DNA of 64,000 nt from positions 248,001-312,000 of the forward strand of contig CAVVUC010000003.1 in NCBI GenBank assembly GCA_963751395.1, read 5' to 3'. This DNA is from CAVVUC01 sp963751395. Its GTDB lineage: Bacteria; Verrucomicrobiota; Verrucomicrobiia; Chthoniobacterales; Chthoniobacteraceae. Shown here in pieces: positions 27,931 through 37,300 of the stretch (its first letter is position 1; each line of letters starts with the position of its first letter). Made by a program: the position numbers and the translations under genes. The notes beneath the pieces were generated by a model, which made no database searches, was not told the DNA's origin, and saw nothing but the letters and a program-made list of their open reading frames with translations.

Positions 27931-28030
27931 GACATCCCGGAGGGATGACAGCCAGTAGCCGGTGGTTGAGCGCAGCGACACCACCGGAACACCGGCCCCG
28001 CCGGAATGCACCCCGGATGGGGTGCCAGCG
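27931..28030. repeat. Right hairpin set, inverted relative to the left
   Basis: Contains CATCCC-GGGATG, CCGGTGGT-ACCACCGG and GCACCCC-GGGGTGC in this order, the mirror image of the left side. The middle block GGTGGTTGAGCG is the reverse complement of CGCTCAACCACC on the left. Confidence 0.8.
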
Positions 28031-28056
28031 GGTTTGTAGTTCAATCTTTCCATATT

Positions 28057-28398
28057 CTAAGCCGCGAACTGATTCAGGCTGACGTAATCCTTGTTGTATT
28101 CCGGGATCAGCGCGCGGTATTTCGCGGGGACGGCGCGAAAGTCTTTGGTCGAGAAAACGGGGTTCGTGGCGAGGTCGGTCAGGGGGCCGGACTCGATGAT
28201 GTGCCGGATGGCGTCGTTGGTGGCGCAGGCCTGGAGGTAGGTCTTCAGCGCGGGGACGGCCTCGGCTTCGTCGGGCTTCCTGGCGGCGATGCAATCGTTC
28301 TCGCGCACGGTGTCCTCGAATTTCTCGTAGAACATGCGGTCGATCTTCATCCCCTGCTCGCCAACGGATTCCTCCTTGGTGGTGGAGAGGAGGTCATC
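28057..28398 (-). pseudogene. C-terminal remnant of a type I restriction subunit R-like protein
   Basis: From DDLLSTTKEESVGEQG through MKIDRMFYEKFEDTVREND to the stop at 28057 this reads like the extreme C-terminus of HsdR. The whole helicase/nuclease part is missing, and the 5' side is joined to an antitoxin start. No hsdM or hsdS is in the window. Confidence 0.55.
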
Positions 28399-28439
28399 GC
28401 CGCCATTACATCGTCCGGGATGTCGAGTGTCAGGCTCAT
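28395..28439 (-). pseudogene. N-terminal remnant of an antitoxin-like gene
   Basis: From ATG 28439 the frame gives MSLTLDIPDDVMAAM, which resembles the start of UPF0175-type antitoxins, and then runs into the HsdR remnant. Too short for certainty. Confidence 0.4.
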
Positions 28440-28559
28440 GCCGCAGGCTAAAACAATGCTCCAGTCGAGTCAATCCAACCACCGGCGCTGCCTGCCCCCA
28501 TCCTTTCTATTGCCAGCGGCAGGGCAGGGTGTATAAGGACTCCCCAATCAAGTCGCTCT

Positions 28560-30096
28560 ATGAACAACGATGACATTCCCCGTCGAAGCGGCCCGCCTCC
28601 CTTGCCGACACCCTTTTCGGTGCATGGTCTGGGCAGCCCGCTGATCGGCCTGCTGCTTTTATTTTGCGTGCTGTTCCTTCCGATCTGGGTGTGGGTGTTC
28701 TGCCGCATCGAGCCCGGCTCGGACGAGATCGCCATCCTGATCCACAAGACCGGCAAGGATCTCGCTCCGGACCAGATTCTCGCCACATCGCCCAACCAGA
28801 AAGGCATCCAGTTGGAGGTGTTGCCGGAAGGGCGATACTTCCGGAACCCGTATTCCTGGGGCTGGGAAATTGGAAAGGTCACCGACATTCCGGCGGGCAA
28901 ACTCGGCGTCCTCACGCGTCTCTACGGAAAGGATCTGCCGCCGGGCAGCATCATGGCCTCCGAGGGCACGAAAGGCATCGTCGCCGAAGTGCTCCGGCCC
29001 GGCAAATACCGCATCAATCCCTACGCATTCAACCTGCAGATGTTTGACGCGATCACGATCCGTCCGGGCTATGGAGGCGTGATGACATCGCTGGTCGGCG
29101 ACGATATTTTCAGCAAGAATCTTCCGCAGGAAAGCCGCAACAAGTTCCTGGTCAGCAAAGGCATGAAGGGCGTGCTTGCCGATGTGCTCTCGACCCGGCA
29201 CCTATTACCTGAATCCTTACATGGTCAACGTCGCGGAGGTGAACCTACAGAGCCAGCGATTCGCCATGAGCGGAGACGACGCGATCACTTTCCTAACCGT
29301 GGACGGATTCAATGTGCATGTCGAGGGCACCATCGAATACGCCTTTATCCAGGACAAGGCCGCCCGGATGACGCATCAGGTCGGCGACATGGATGACATC
29401 GTTAAGAAAATCATCCTGCCGCTCGCGAGCGGGTTCAGCCGGATCGAGGGGAGCAAAAATCCGGCGAAGAATTACATCATGGGCGACACGCGGCAGAAGT
29501 TTCAGGACAGCCTCCAGACGCATCTGCAATCGAAATGCCTCGAGCGCGGCATGGCGATCAAGTCGGTGCTCATCCGCAACATCACGCCGCCGGATGACAT
29601 CGCCAGCGTGATCCGCGAGCGCGAGGTGGCGGTGCAGAACGCGAGGAAGTTCGACCAGCAGATCGAGCAGGCAAGATCGCAGGCGGAATTGACCCGGCAG
29701 GAAACGCTGGCGCAGCAGAACAAGGAGAAAGTCGCGGCGGATACCGAGCGAATCCAGGCGGTGATTACAGCCGAACAGAACCAGGCGGTCCGCCTGACCG
29801 AAGCGCAGCAGGGGCTCGAAGTCGCAAAGCTCGAAACCGCGGCGGCCAGCGCGCAGGCCGACGCCATTCTGCTCAAAGCCGAGGCCGACCGAAGGGTGAT
29901 CGAACTCAACAACGAAGCCACGGCCAACGTCATCGCCGCGCAGATCGCCGCCTTTGGAAACGGCACCAACTTTGCCCGATACGCCCTTTACCAAAGACTG
30001 GGACCTCAGATCCGCTCGGTGCTGAGCGGCGACGACGAGAGCGGACTGGGCGGGCTTTTCAAGCCGTTCATTCCAAAAACAACGGAGGGACGCTAA
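28560..30096 (+). CDS. SPFH/band-7 protein with three N-terminal ~55-residue repeats (one frameshift)
   Basis: A proline-rich cytosolic start and one membrane helix (GLLLLFCVLFLPIWVWVFC) precede three related beta repeats, each with a pattern like 'G.LGVLTR..GK.LP..I....KGI..EVL.PG.Y..NPY'. Then come an SPFH domain (FAMSGDDAITFLTVDGFNVHV) and a long coiled coil rich in Ala, Glu and Gln. One extra base near 29190 splits the gene; removing it gives VLRPGTYYLNPY and a protein of about 510 residues. SPFH proteins form large membrane-associated ring or cage oligomers. The stop is one base before the start of a paralogue. Confidence 0.82.
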
Positions 30097-30097
30097 G

Positions 30098-31816
30098 ATG
30101 AAAACAAGTATCGGACTTGCCACAACTCTCCTCGTGGTGGTTCTCGCCGTGTGGGGTGCCTGGAAATGGAGCTTCTGCCGGTTCTATGTCGGACCGAACG
30201 AGATGGCGGTCATCACCGCGAAAAGCGGGAAGGCGTTGCCGCCCGGCCAGATTCTTGCGCAAAAAGGCCAGCACGGTGTGCAGGAGGAGGTCCTCTGCGA
30301 AGGCCGCCACTTCCTGAATCCCATCGAATACGAGCATCAAGTCATGCCGGTGACCATCATCCCGGCGGGCAAGGTCGGCATCGTCACCTCGAAGGTCGGC
30401 AAGGAACTGCCCGAGGGGGAATTCCTCGCCGAGCCCGGCCAGAAAGGCATCTGGCGTCGGGTGCTGGGCCCCGGCAAATACCGGCTCAACCCGATCGGTT
30501 ACAAGATCGACATCGAGGACGCCATCAGCGTCCCGATCGGATTCGTCGGGGTGGTGACCTCGCTTTCCGGCGAGCAGGCGCCCGAAGGTGAGTTCGCGAA
30601 AGCCGGACAGAAGGGCGTGCGCGCCGATATTCTCCAGCCGGGGCTGTACTACGTGAACCCGCGCGAGTTCAAGGTCGATGTCCTCGAAGTCGGCGTGAAC
30701 CAGGTCTCGCTGGTCGGCAGCAAGGGCGGCAACGTGATTACCAAGAGTCAGATCCAGACCAGCAGCAGCGCCATGCAAGAACTGGAGAGAAACGTCCTGA
30801 CCCAGCAGCAGCAAAAGCGCGAGGAATACTTCGGGAGCACCAAGTCCATGCTTTCAAGCGCCCCGACAGCACCGGCGAGGAAGGCCAAGCCCGACACGCG
30901 GGCGAAAACCCCGAGTCCCCAGGCTCCGGCTCCGGCTCCTGAAGCCGCGACTTTCGTACTAAACCAGGTCGTCGAATTTCCTTCCAAGGACGGCTTCGAA
31001 ATCAGTCTCGACATGACCGTCGAGTTTGAATTGCTGCCGGAAAACATGGCGTGGATTTACCGCAGCTACGGCGATCTGCCCGCTGCGGTGGACAAGATCA
31101 TCATGCCGCAAATTTTGTCCGTCTCCCGCCTCAAAGGCTCGGCTTACGGCGCGCGCGATTTCATCGTCGGGGAAGGCCGGGAGAAGTTCCAGGCCGACAT
31201 GACCGACACGCTTGCGAAGGCTTTGGGTGAGAAGAAGATCATCATCCACAACGCGCTGATCCGGCATGTGAACGTGCCGATGCAGATACTCGATCCGATC
31301 CAGCAGGCCAGCATCGCGCAGGAGATGGACCTGACGAACAAGGAAAAGCAGAACACCGCCAAGCGGCAGGCCGAGCTGAACACGGAGATGAGCTTGATCG
31401 ATCAGCGCCGTCACCAGGTGTCGCAGGAAACCGAAAAACTCAAGGCGGAGATCAAGGCCGACCAGACCAAGCAGGTCGCGGAGATCGGCGGCGAAACTTT
31501 GAAAAAGGTGGCCGAGATCGACAAGGAAACCGCCGGTGTCCGCGCCGAAAAGACAACCAAACTCGGCAAGGCGGAAGCCGAGGTCATCCGCATGGTCGAA
31601 GGTGAAAAGGCGAAGGGTTTCCAACTGAAGATCAAGGCTTTTGGCGACCCGGTGGCTTACAACCTCTGGACGTTCGCTAACGCGCTGCCCGGGGACATGA
31701 AGATCAACATTCTTCACACCGGCCCCGGCACGCTCTGGACCGATCTCGAGAAAGCCGGAACCGGAGAGATCGGCGGAGCCAAACTCATCCAGCAAAGCCA
31801 GCAAAAGACGCCGTAG
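30098..31816 (+). CDS. SPFH/band-7 protein with three N-terminal ~55-residue repeats
   Basis: The 572-residue paralogue of the upstream protein has one membrane helix (residues about 5-25) and three repeats starting GPNEMAVITAKSGK, PAGKVGIVTSKVGK and PIGFVGVVTSLSGE. A flexible Pro/Ala/Lys linker (about 265-285) leads to the SPFH domain (VVEFPSKDGFEISLDMTVEF), then a coiled coil of about 150 residues and a conserved-looking tail (NILHTGPGTLWTDLEKAG). A GGAGG sequence lies about 11 bp before the start. The two proteins probably co-assemble; repeat-plus-SPFH-plus-coil order recalls major vault protein. Confidence 0.88.
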   Translation: MKTSIGLATTLLVVVLAVWGAWKWSFCRFYVGPNEMAVITAKSGKALPPGQILAQKGQHGVQEEVLCEGRHFLNPIEYEHQVMPVTIIPAGKVGIVTSKVGKELPEGEFLAEPGQKGIWRRVLGPGKYRLNPIGYKIDIEDAISVPIGFVGVVTSLSGEQAPEGEFAKAGQKGVRADILQPGLYYVNPREFKVDVLEVGVNQVSLVGSKGGNVITKSQIQTSSSAMQELERNVLTQQQQKREEYFGSTKSMLSSAPTAPARKAKPDTRAKTPSPQAPAPAPEAATFVLNQVVEFPSKDGFEISLDMTVEFELLPENMAWIYRSYGDLPAAVDKIIMPQILSVSRLKGSAYGARDFIVGEGREKFQADMTDTLAKALGEKKIIIHNALIRHVNVPMQILDPIQQASIAQEMDLTNKEKQNTAKRQAELNTEMSLIDQRRHQVSQETEKLKAEIKADQTKQVAEIGGETLKKVAEIDKETAGVRAEKTTKLGKAEAEVIRMVEGEKAKGFQLKIKAFGDPVAYNLWTFANALPGDMKINILHTGPGTLWTDLEKAGTGEIGGAKLIQQSQQKTP

Positions 31817-31906
31817 CCGGGGTGCGGTCGGGATTTGCGTTGGTGGACGTGGCGGCCCTTGGCGCTCGTCCGAACGCCTCACACCGACTCCCTCGCGGAG
31901 AGGGAT

Positions 31907-31985
31907 GCAGCTCGGCCGGCCCTGTTGACAGGTTCCCCCCGGACCTTCAACAAACCCCTCCGACCGAGCTGCCCCTTTGTCTTTT
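31907..31985 (+). terminator. Putative terminator after the SPFH pair
   Basis: GCAGCTCGGCCGG (31907-31919) pairs with CCGACCGAGCTGC (31960-31972) with one wobble. The 40-base loop contains smaller hairpins (CCTGT-ACAGG), and the element is followed by CCCCTTTGTCTTTTT. The long loop is atypical. The rest of 31817-32159 shows no gene. Confidence 0.5.
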
Positions 31986-32159
31986 TCCCCCCGTTCGTCT
32001 GATACGAACGCCAGTCATTCAGCAATGGCCATGCCACGCATGCCAGGCGGCTCGAAAAAGTTCGTTTTACAGAGGAAAATAATTGGGCGACGCACGCCAA
32101 CCCATCCGTAAGCAGGCGACGCGGCGCAGAGGGATGGCGGGATTTGAACAATCGTGTGG

Positions 32160-33923
32160 CTATTTTTTGCACACCGATTCCTCGTCCAGGCATTCACGCA
32201 CCTTCCACGCGTGCGCATCGAGCATCGTACGAGCTTCCTCGTACGAACACCGCCGCTGCTGGCTTACGAGCCGCACCGCGCGGTCGCGCAGCTTCGTGTT
32301 GGAAATGTGGAGATCGATCATCAAGTTGCCGCGCACCCTGCCGAGACGAACCATCGCGCAGGTCGAAAGAATGTTGAGCGCAAGTTTGGTCGCCGTGCCG
32401 GCTTTGAGGCGCGTCGAGCCGGTGACGAGTTCCGGGCCGGTCGCGAGGTCGATCTCGACGTTCCACGGCGTTCGGTCGCGGTTGCGGGCGGGATTGCACG
32501 AGAGCAGAACCGTCTTCGCGCCGATCTCGCGTGCCCGTTGCAGAGCGCCGAGAACAAAAGGCGTGCGCCCGCTCGCGCTGATTCCGCACACTACATCGGC
32601 GGCGTTCACTCCGCGCTCGGCTAAAGACAACGCGCCAAGTTCCGCCTGATCTTCCGCGCCTTCGACCGAGCGGTGCAACGCCGTCGCGCCGCCCGCGATG
32701 ATTCCCTGCACCAGTTCCGGCGGCGCGCCAAAGGTCGGAGGAATCTCGCTCGCATCCAGCACGCCGAGCCGTCCGCTGGTGCCCGCGCCGATGTAAAAAA
32801 GTCGTCCGCCATTGCGCAGCGCATCGCTCGCCAGATCGACCGCCGCTGCAAGCGACTCCCGACAACCCGCAAGCGCCTCGACGACACGATTCTCCTCCGA
32901 AACGAAAAGATCGACCATCGCCTGCGTCGGGAGTTCATCCAGATTTTCCGAGCGCGGATTCCGCTGCTCCGTCATCGCGGCCGCAAGCTCCTCATCACTG
33001 CGTGTGCCGTCTTCGTTCCGCATTCCGCATTCCGCATTCCGCATTTCAAAATCCGCCGCCAGCCTTGCCGCGCCCATCGCGCCGGAGTCGGTGCAAATCT
33101 CGACACGAGCGTTCGGAAGATTTTCGCTGAGGTAGTCTTTGAAAAGATCGAAATACTCCGGATGATTCACAAACAAGCCGCCCAAGAGTTGCACATCGGG
33201 TGCGTCGAACTCAAGCCGCCGCGCCACCGCGCACGTGAAATCCGCCAGCGTCCGCGCGCCAATCTGAATTGCCGTGGACATCTCGGCGTCACCCCAACTC
33301 GCAGCGGTGAACACGACCGGCGCGAGCTTGGCGACGGACATCTTGTCGGCGTTCGTCGCCCACGAAACGAGGTCTTCGAGCCGGTTCAAACCGAGCAGGC
33401 GCAGGATGTTTTCCGCGAGCGGCGAGATGCGGTGGTCGATGTCGTAATTCGACAGCACCTGCCGCAGCGCCTGCACGGCGAGATTGTAGCCGCCGCCTTT
33501 GTCGCCGAGCAACTGCCCCCAGCCGCCGGCCTTCTCGATGCGTTCGCGGCAGCGTCCTGTGACCGCCGAGCCCGTGCCCGCAATCACGGTGATCCCGTCG
33601 CCGTCGCCGAACGCCGTGGCAAATCCCGAGTCGCGATCGCTGCCGACCGTGATCTGCGCATCCGGCCACACCTTTTCCACGAGCAACCGCAACCGCGCGC
33701 GATCCGCCTCATTCACGCAGCCCGCGAGAAACGCGCCAACATGCGTGGCGTCGCCCGGCAGCACGCGAAAAATCCGCTCCAACTCTCCATCGCTAATCGT
33801 CCGAAGATTCGCCGCCGGCAGCGATCCCTGCCGCAAGACTTCTCCCGAGTCCGGCGCGATCAGCACCCAATCGGTCTTCGTCCCGCCGCCTTCGATGCCG
33901 AGCACGAGTTTCTTTGCACGCAT
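32160..33923 (-). CDS. murQ: Fused amino-sugar kinase and N-acetylmuramic acid 6-phosphate etherase
   Basis: The 587-residue protein has two halves. The first (about 1-290) is a BadF/BadG-type sugar kinase (GIEGGGTKTDWVL phosphate loop, GITVIAGTGSAVTGR, GGWGQLLGDKGGGYNLA), expected to phosphorylate MurNAc or GlcNAc. The second (about 330-587) is MurQ (YIGAGTSGRLGVLDASEIPPTFG, SASGRTPFVLGAL, TGSTRLKAGTATKLALN), which removes lactate from MurNAc-6-P. The fusion would perform two successive steps of cell-wall sugar recycling. The linker (about 292-301) is encoded by a heptamer repeat. The start ATG overlaps the divergent vanZ start. Confidence 0.92.
   Translation of the reverse strand: MRAKKLVLGIEGGGTKTDWVLIAPDSGEVLRQGSLPAANLRTISDGELERIFRVLPGDATHVGAFLAGCVNEADRARLRLLVEKVWPDAQITVGSDRDSGFATAFGDGDGITVIAGTGSAVTGRCRERIEKAGGWGQLLGDKGGGYNLAVQALRQVLSNYDIDHRISPLAENILRLLGLNRLEDLVSWATNADKMSVAKLAPVVFTAASWGDAEMSTAIQIGARTLADFTCAVARRLEFDAPDVQLLGGLFVNHPEYFDLFKDYLSENLPNARVEICTDSGAMGAARLAADFEMRNAECGMRNEDGTRSDEELAAAMTEQRNPRSENLDELPTQAMVDLFVSEENRVVEALAGCRESLAAAVDLASDALRNGGRLFYIGAGTSGRLGVLDASEIPPTFGAPPELVQGIIAGGATALHRSVEGAEDQAELGALSLAERGVNAADVVCGISASGRTPFVLGALQRAREIGAKTVLLSCNPARNRDRTPWNVEIDLATGPELVTGSTRLKAGTATKLALNILSTCAMVRLGRVRGNLMIDLHISNTKLRDRAVRLVSQQRRCSYEEARTMLDAHAWKVRECLDEESVCKK
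33020..33047. repeat. Heptamer tandem repeat in the MurK-MurQ linker
   Basis: Three exact and one degenerate copy of GCATTCC. On the coding strand it reads as Met-Arg-Asn/Glu-Cys-Gly-type residues exactly between the kinase and etherase domains. Confidence 0.85.
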
Positions 33924-34398
33924 GATGAAACCACTATACATCCACAGACCGCTTCCATTGAAAGACCGATTCCATTCCCTATTTCGCAGAGCCTGCTGGA
34001 CGGCTTTCATCTGCTGGGCGCTCGCGATCATCTGGCTGTCTTCGATGCCCGGCGAAAAGCTCGAACCGATGATGTTCGACCTCCGCTTTTTCGACAAAAT
34101 CTGTCACGCCATCGCGTTCGCGGCCGGCTCGGCGATTCTCGCGGTCGCACTGCGTTACAGCACCGCGTGGTCGTGGAAAAAGATCGTGCTGCTTTCGATC
34201 CTGGCCGTTTCCATTTACGGCATCACCGACGAGATCCACCAGCTCTGGACGCCGGGTCGCAGCGGGGCGGATGTCTTTGACTGGCTTGCCGACAGCGCGG
34301 GTGCTACGCTCGGCGCGATCGTTATTCGATCCATCTATGTCCAATTCCGAGATCCAAAAAGCGCGAGAGCAAGTCGCCAAGCTGCGACAGGAAATTGA
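33922..34398 (+). CDS. VanZ-like membrane protein
   Basis: About 158 residues from ATG 33922 (or 33925). It has four hydrophobic helices and the VanZ-family pattern: WLSSMPGEKL, FDKICHAIAFAAGS, and YGITDEIHQLWTPGRSGADVFDWLADSAGATLG. VanZ proteins modify susceptibility to lipoglycopeptides by unknown means; most homologues are housekeeping. The start overlaps that of murK-murQ within CATG, and the 3' end overlaps ligA by about 60 bp. Confidence 0.85.
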   Translation: MMKPLYIHRPLPLKDRFHSLFRRACWTAFICWALAIIWLSSMPGEKLEPMMFDLRFFDKICHAIAFAAGSAILAVALRYSTAWSWKKIVLLSILAVSIYGITDEIHQLWTPGRSGADVFDWLADSAGATLGAIVIRSIYVQFRDPKSARASRQAATGN

Positions 34399-37300
34399 GG
34401 AACACAACAGGCGCTATTACGTCGAAGCCGCGCCTGCGGTTTCCGACTACGAATACGACCAGGTCTATCGCGAGCTTGGCGAACTCGAAGCGAAGTTCCC
34501 CGAACTGCTGACGCCCGATTCGCCGACCCAGCGCGTGGGCGGCGCGCCAACCGAAGGCTTCGCGCGCGTGAAGCATCTCCAGCCGATGCTCTCGCTCGAA
34601 AAAGTCGATGCCGCCGGGCATCCCGACAACGTCAAGGAGCCCGATCGCGAAAAGCGCAACCGGGAGCAGGACGAGAACACCCTCCCGCGCCTGATCGACT
34701 TCGACAAAACCATCCGCAAACTGCTCGGGTGCGACCGCGTGGAATACGTCATGGAGCCGAAAGTCGATGGCGTCTCCATCGGCGTTCATTACCGCGACGG
34801 CAAACTCGCCCTCGGCGTCACGCGCGGCGACGGCCAGCTCGGCGACGACATCACCGCCAACCTGCGCACCGTGCGCGGGATTCCGCTGCGCCTGAATTTG
34901 GAAAACCCGCCCGCGCTTCTCGAAGTGCGCGGCGAGGCGTATATCGCCACGGAAGATTTCGACAAGCTCAACGCCAAACTTGCCGGGGCGGACGAGAAGA
35001 CCTTCCCCAACGCCCGCAACGCCACTGCGGGCGCGCTCAAGCAACTCGACCCGCGCCTCGTCGCGCGCCGCCCGATCAGCGCCGTGTTCTATGCGGTCGG
35101 TGCCTGCGAGGGAATCGAGTTCGAGACGCACGCGCAAATGCTGGAAGCCCTCGGCAAATTTGGCCTGCCAACGCAGCGCCGCTGGTGGGTCTGCAAGGAC
35201 ATCGAGGAAGTGCTCCGTCGTTACCGCGAAGAAGTCGTCTGCAATTACGACGAGCAGCGCGACCTGCGCCGGCAGTTGCCCTACGAGATCGACGGCATCG
35301 TGCTCAAGGTCAACCGCATCGCCAACTGGGCGCGCATCCCGTCGAAAACGCGCTCGCCCGGTTACGCCATCGTCCACAAACCGATCCCGTGGATCACGCC
35401 CGCCGAAACCGTGCTGCGCGACATCACCATCCAGGTCGGCCGCACCGGCGTGCTCACCCCCGTCGCCGAACTCGAACCGGTCTTCGTCCAAGGCTCGACC
35501 ATCTCGCGCGCCACGCTGCACAACGAAGACGAAATCCGCCGCAAAGACATCCGAATCGGCGACACCGTCGTCATCCGCAAAGCCGGCATGGTCATTCCCG
35601 AAGTCCTCGAAGTCGTAAAAACCAAGCGGCCAGTTAACGCGAAGGAATTTGATCTTTTCAAGTTCGTCGATGGCAAGTGCCCCCAATGCAGCAGTCCCAT
35701 CCAGCGCGATCCCAGATTCCGTGTTGTCGCGTCATGCTCGAATACTCAGAAAATTGGGAAGCGTTTCGTCTGCGTATACGAGACTGACGATCTGAATTTG
35801 GTAGGCGAAAAATGCCCTAAGTGTGGGAGCATCATGGAGCGAAAGGCGGTCTATGCAGATTGGCTTTGCAACAACATCGCCGGATGTCCTGCTCAAAGCG
35901 TGCGCCGAATAGAACATTTTGCTCAGCGCAAAGCACTCGATATCGAATCCCTCGGCGGCATCGTCGCTGAGAAACTCGTCGAACGCGGTCTTGTGAAAGA
36001 ACCTCTCGACCTGTTCGATCTTAAGCTTGACCAACTCGCGAAGCTCAACCTCGGCACCCACGACGAGCCGCGCATGTTCGGCGCGAAGAACGCCGCGAAA
36101 GTCATCGAGGCACTGGAGCGCGCCCGCACCCTGCCACTTCACCGCTGGATTCACGCGCTGGCGATTTCGGAGATTGGAGAAGAATCGGCCCATGATCTGG
36201 CCGGCTTTTTCCTAGATTTCGAGTCTCTCCCTGATTCGCAGGTTCTTAGGGACGCCGCGGCGTTGGGCGAACTGCGGGAGCAGATTGGGCTGAATATTGT
36301 CCCCAGAAACTGGGAAGATCAGGGACTTTCAAAAGCTGAAATCATCCAGAGACGCGCCAATCAGAAAGACCTAAAGCGTCAGGCGAACCCTTTCGGACAG
36401 CGGCTCATCGAGTCCGGCTTTGCAAAACTTGGGACTGGTGAAAACTCGGCACCTTGGCAGGCAGTATTGCTTGTTGGGCCTGTTGCTGCAAAGTCGTTGC
36501 TGAACTGGTGCGCAAGTCCTCTTGGCCAGGCAACTCTCCGGCGAATGCGGGAACTAAACATCTCGCCAAAGGGTCGAGAACCGTCGGCAAAGTCCTCGCC
36601 TTTAGCGGGCAAGACCTTCGTCCTCACCGGCACGCTGCCCACGCTCTCGCGCGACGAAGCATCCGCCCTCATCCGCCAAGCCGGAGGCAACGTCACCGGC
36701 TCGGTGAGCAAGAACACCGATTATCTGCTTGCAGGAGCGGAGGCCGGATCAAAGTTGGCAAAAGCTCAAGAATTAGGTGTGCCAGTGATAAGCGAAGGAG
36801 AGTTTCAAGCGATGCTTGGCAAGTTCTCCTCAGAACCAGCAAGGCAGACACGCACCTACGTCCTGAAAACCACTGAATCAGCCACGACTGACCACGCAAC
36901 AAACCGACAAAAGAAGGTTCTGCGCTTTTTCGGCATTCCTTTCGGACCAAAGCTTTCAAGAGGTGCCGCCGGTTTGAAGATCGAAGCTTTGTTGGGCGAC
37001 GAAGCCAATCGTGAAAGGTGGCGGAAATACGTGTTCTTGACGCGTGATTTCGATTCCGACACGGACCAACTCAAACCCTTTTCAAATGCTGATCTCGACG
37101 AAGTGAAAGTGCCAGAGGGATGGAGCGGGCAACAGGCAGTTGCTGAGTTCCGGGAAGAGTTGGTGGCCAAGGTAGTTGATCAGGAATCACCATTCGACAG
37201 CCCGCCGCCAAGAGTAGTCTTCGCGGGCAAGACGTTCTTGTTTACCGGGCAATTCTCATATGGGTCGCGAAAGGACTGTCAGAAAGCTGTTGCCTTACAT

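Larger units (their letters stand above)
27117..28030. mobile_element. RAYT transposase with its palindromic array
   Basis: A Y1-type transposase gene is followed, on the side of its start codon, by a 460-bp structure: a set of short hairpins, eleven 24-bp repeats, and the same hairpins in reverse order and orientation. Shared blocks include GCACCCC..GGGGTGC, CCGGTGGT..ACCACCGG and GCCTCCGGC. This is the expected layout of a RAYT and its REP/BIME-like substrates. No TnpB or cargo is present. Confidence 0.75.

Noticed and set aside
26833..28053. 406-codon minus-strand ORF with repeated SLQPDAGG-type peptide
   Set aside because: Stop-free because the 24-bp repeats keep frames open on both strands; only its last ~35 codons (hicB tail) are gene-like.
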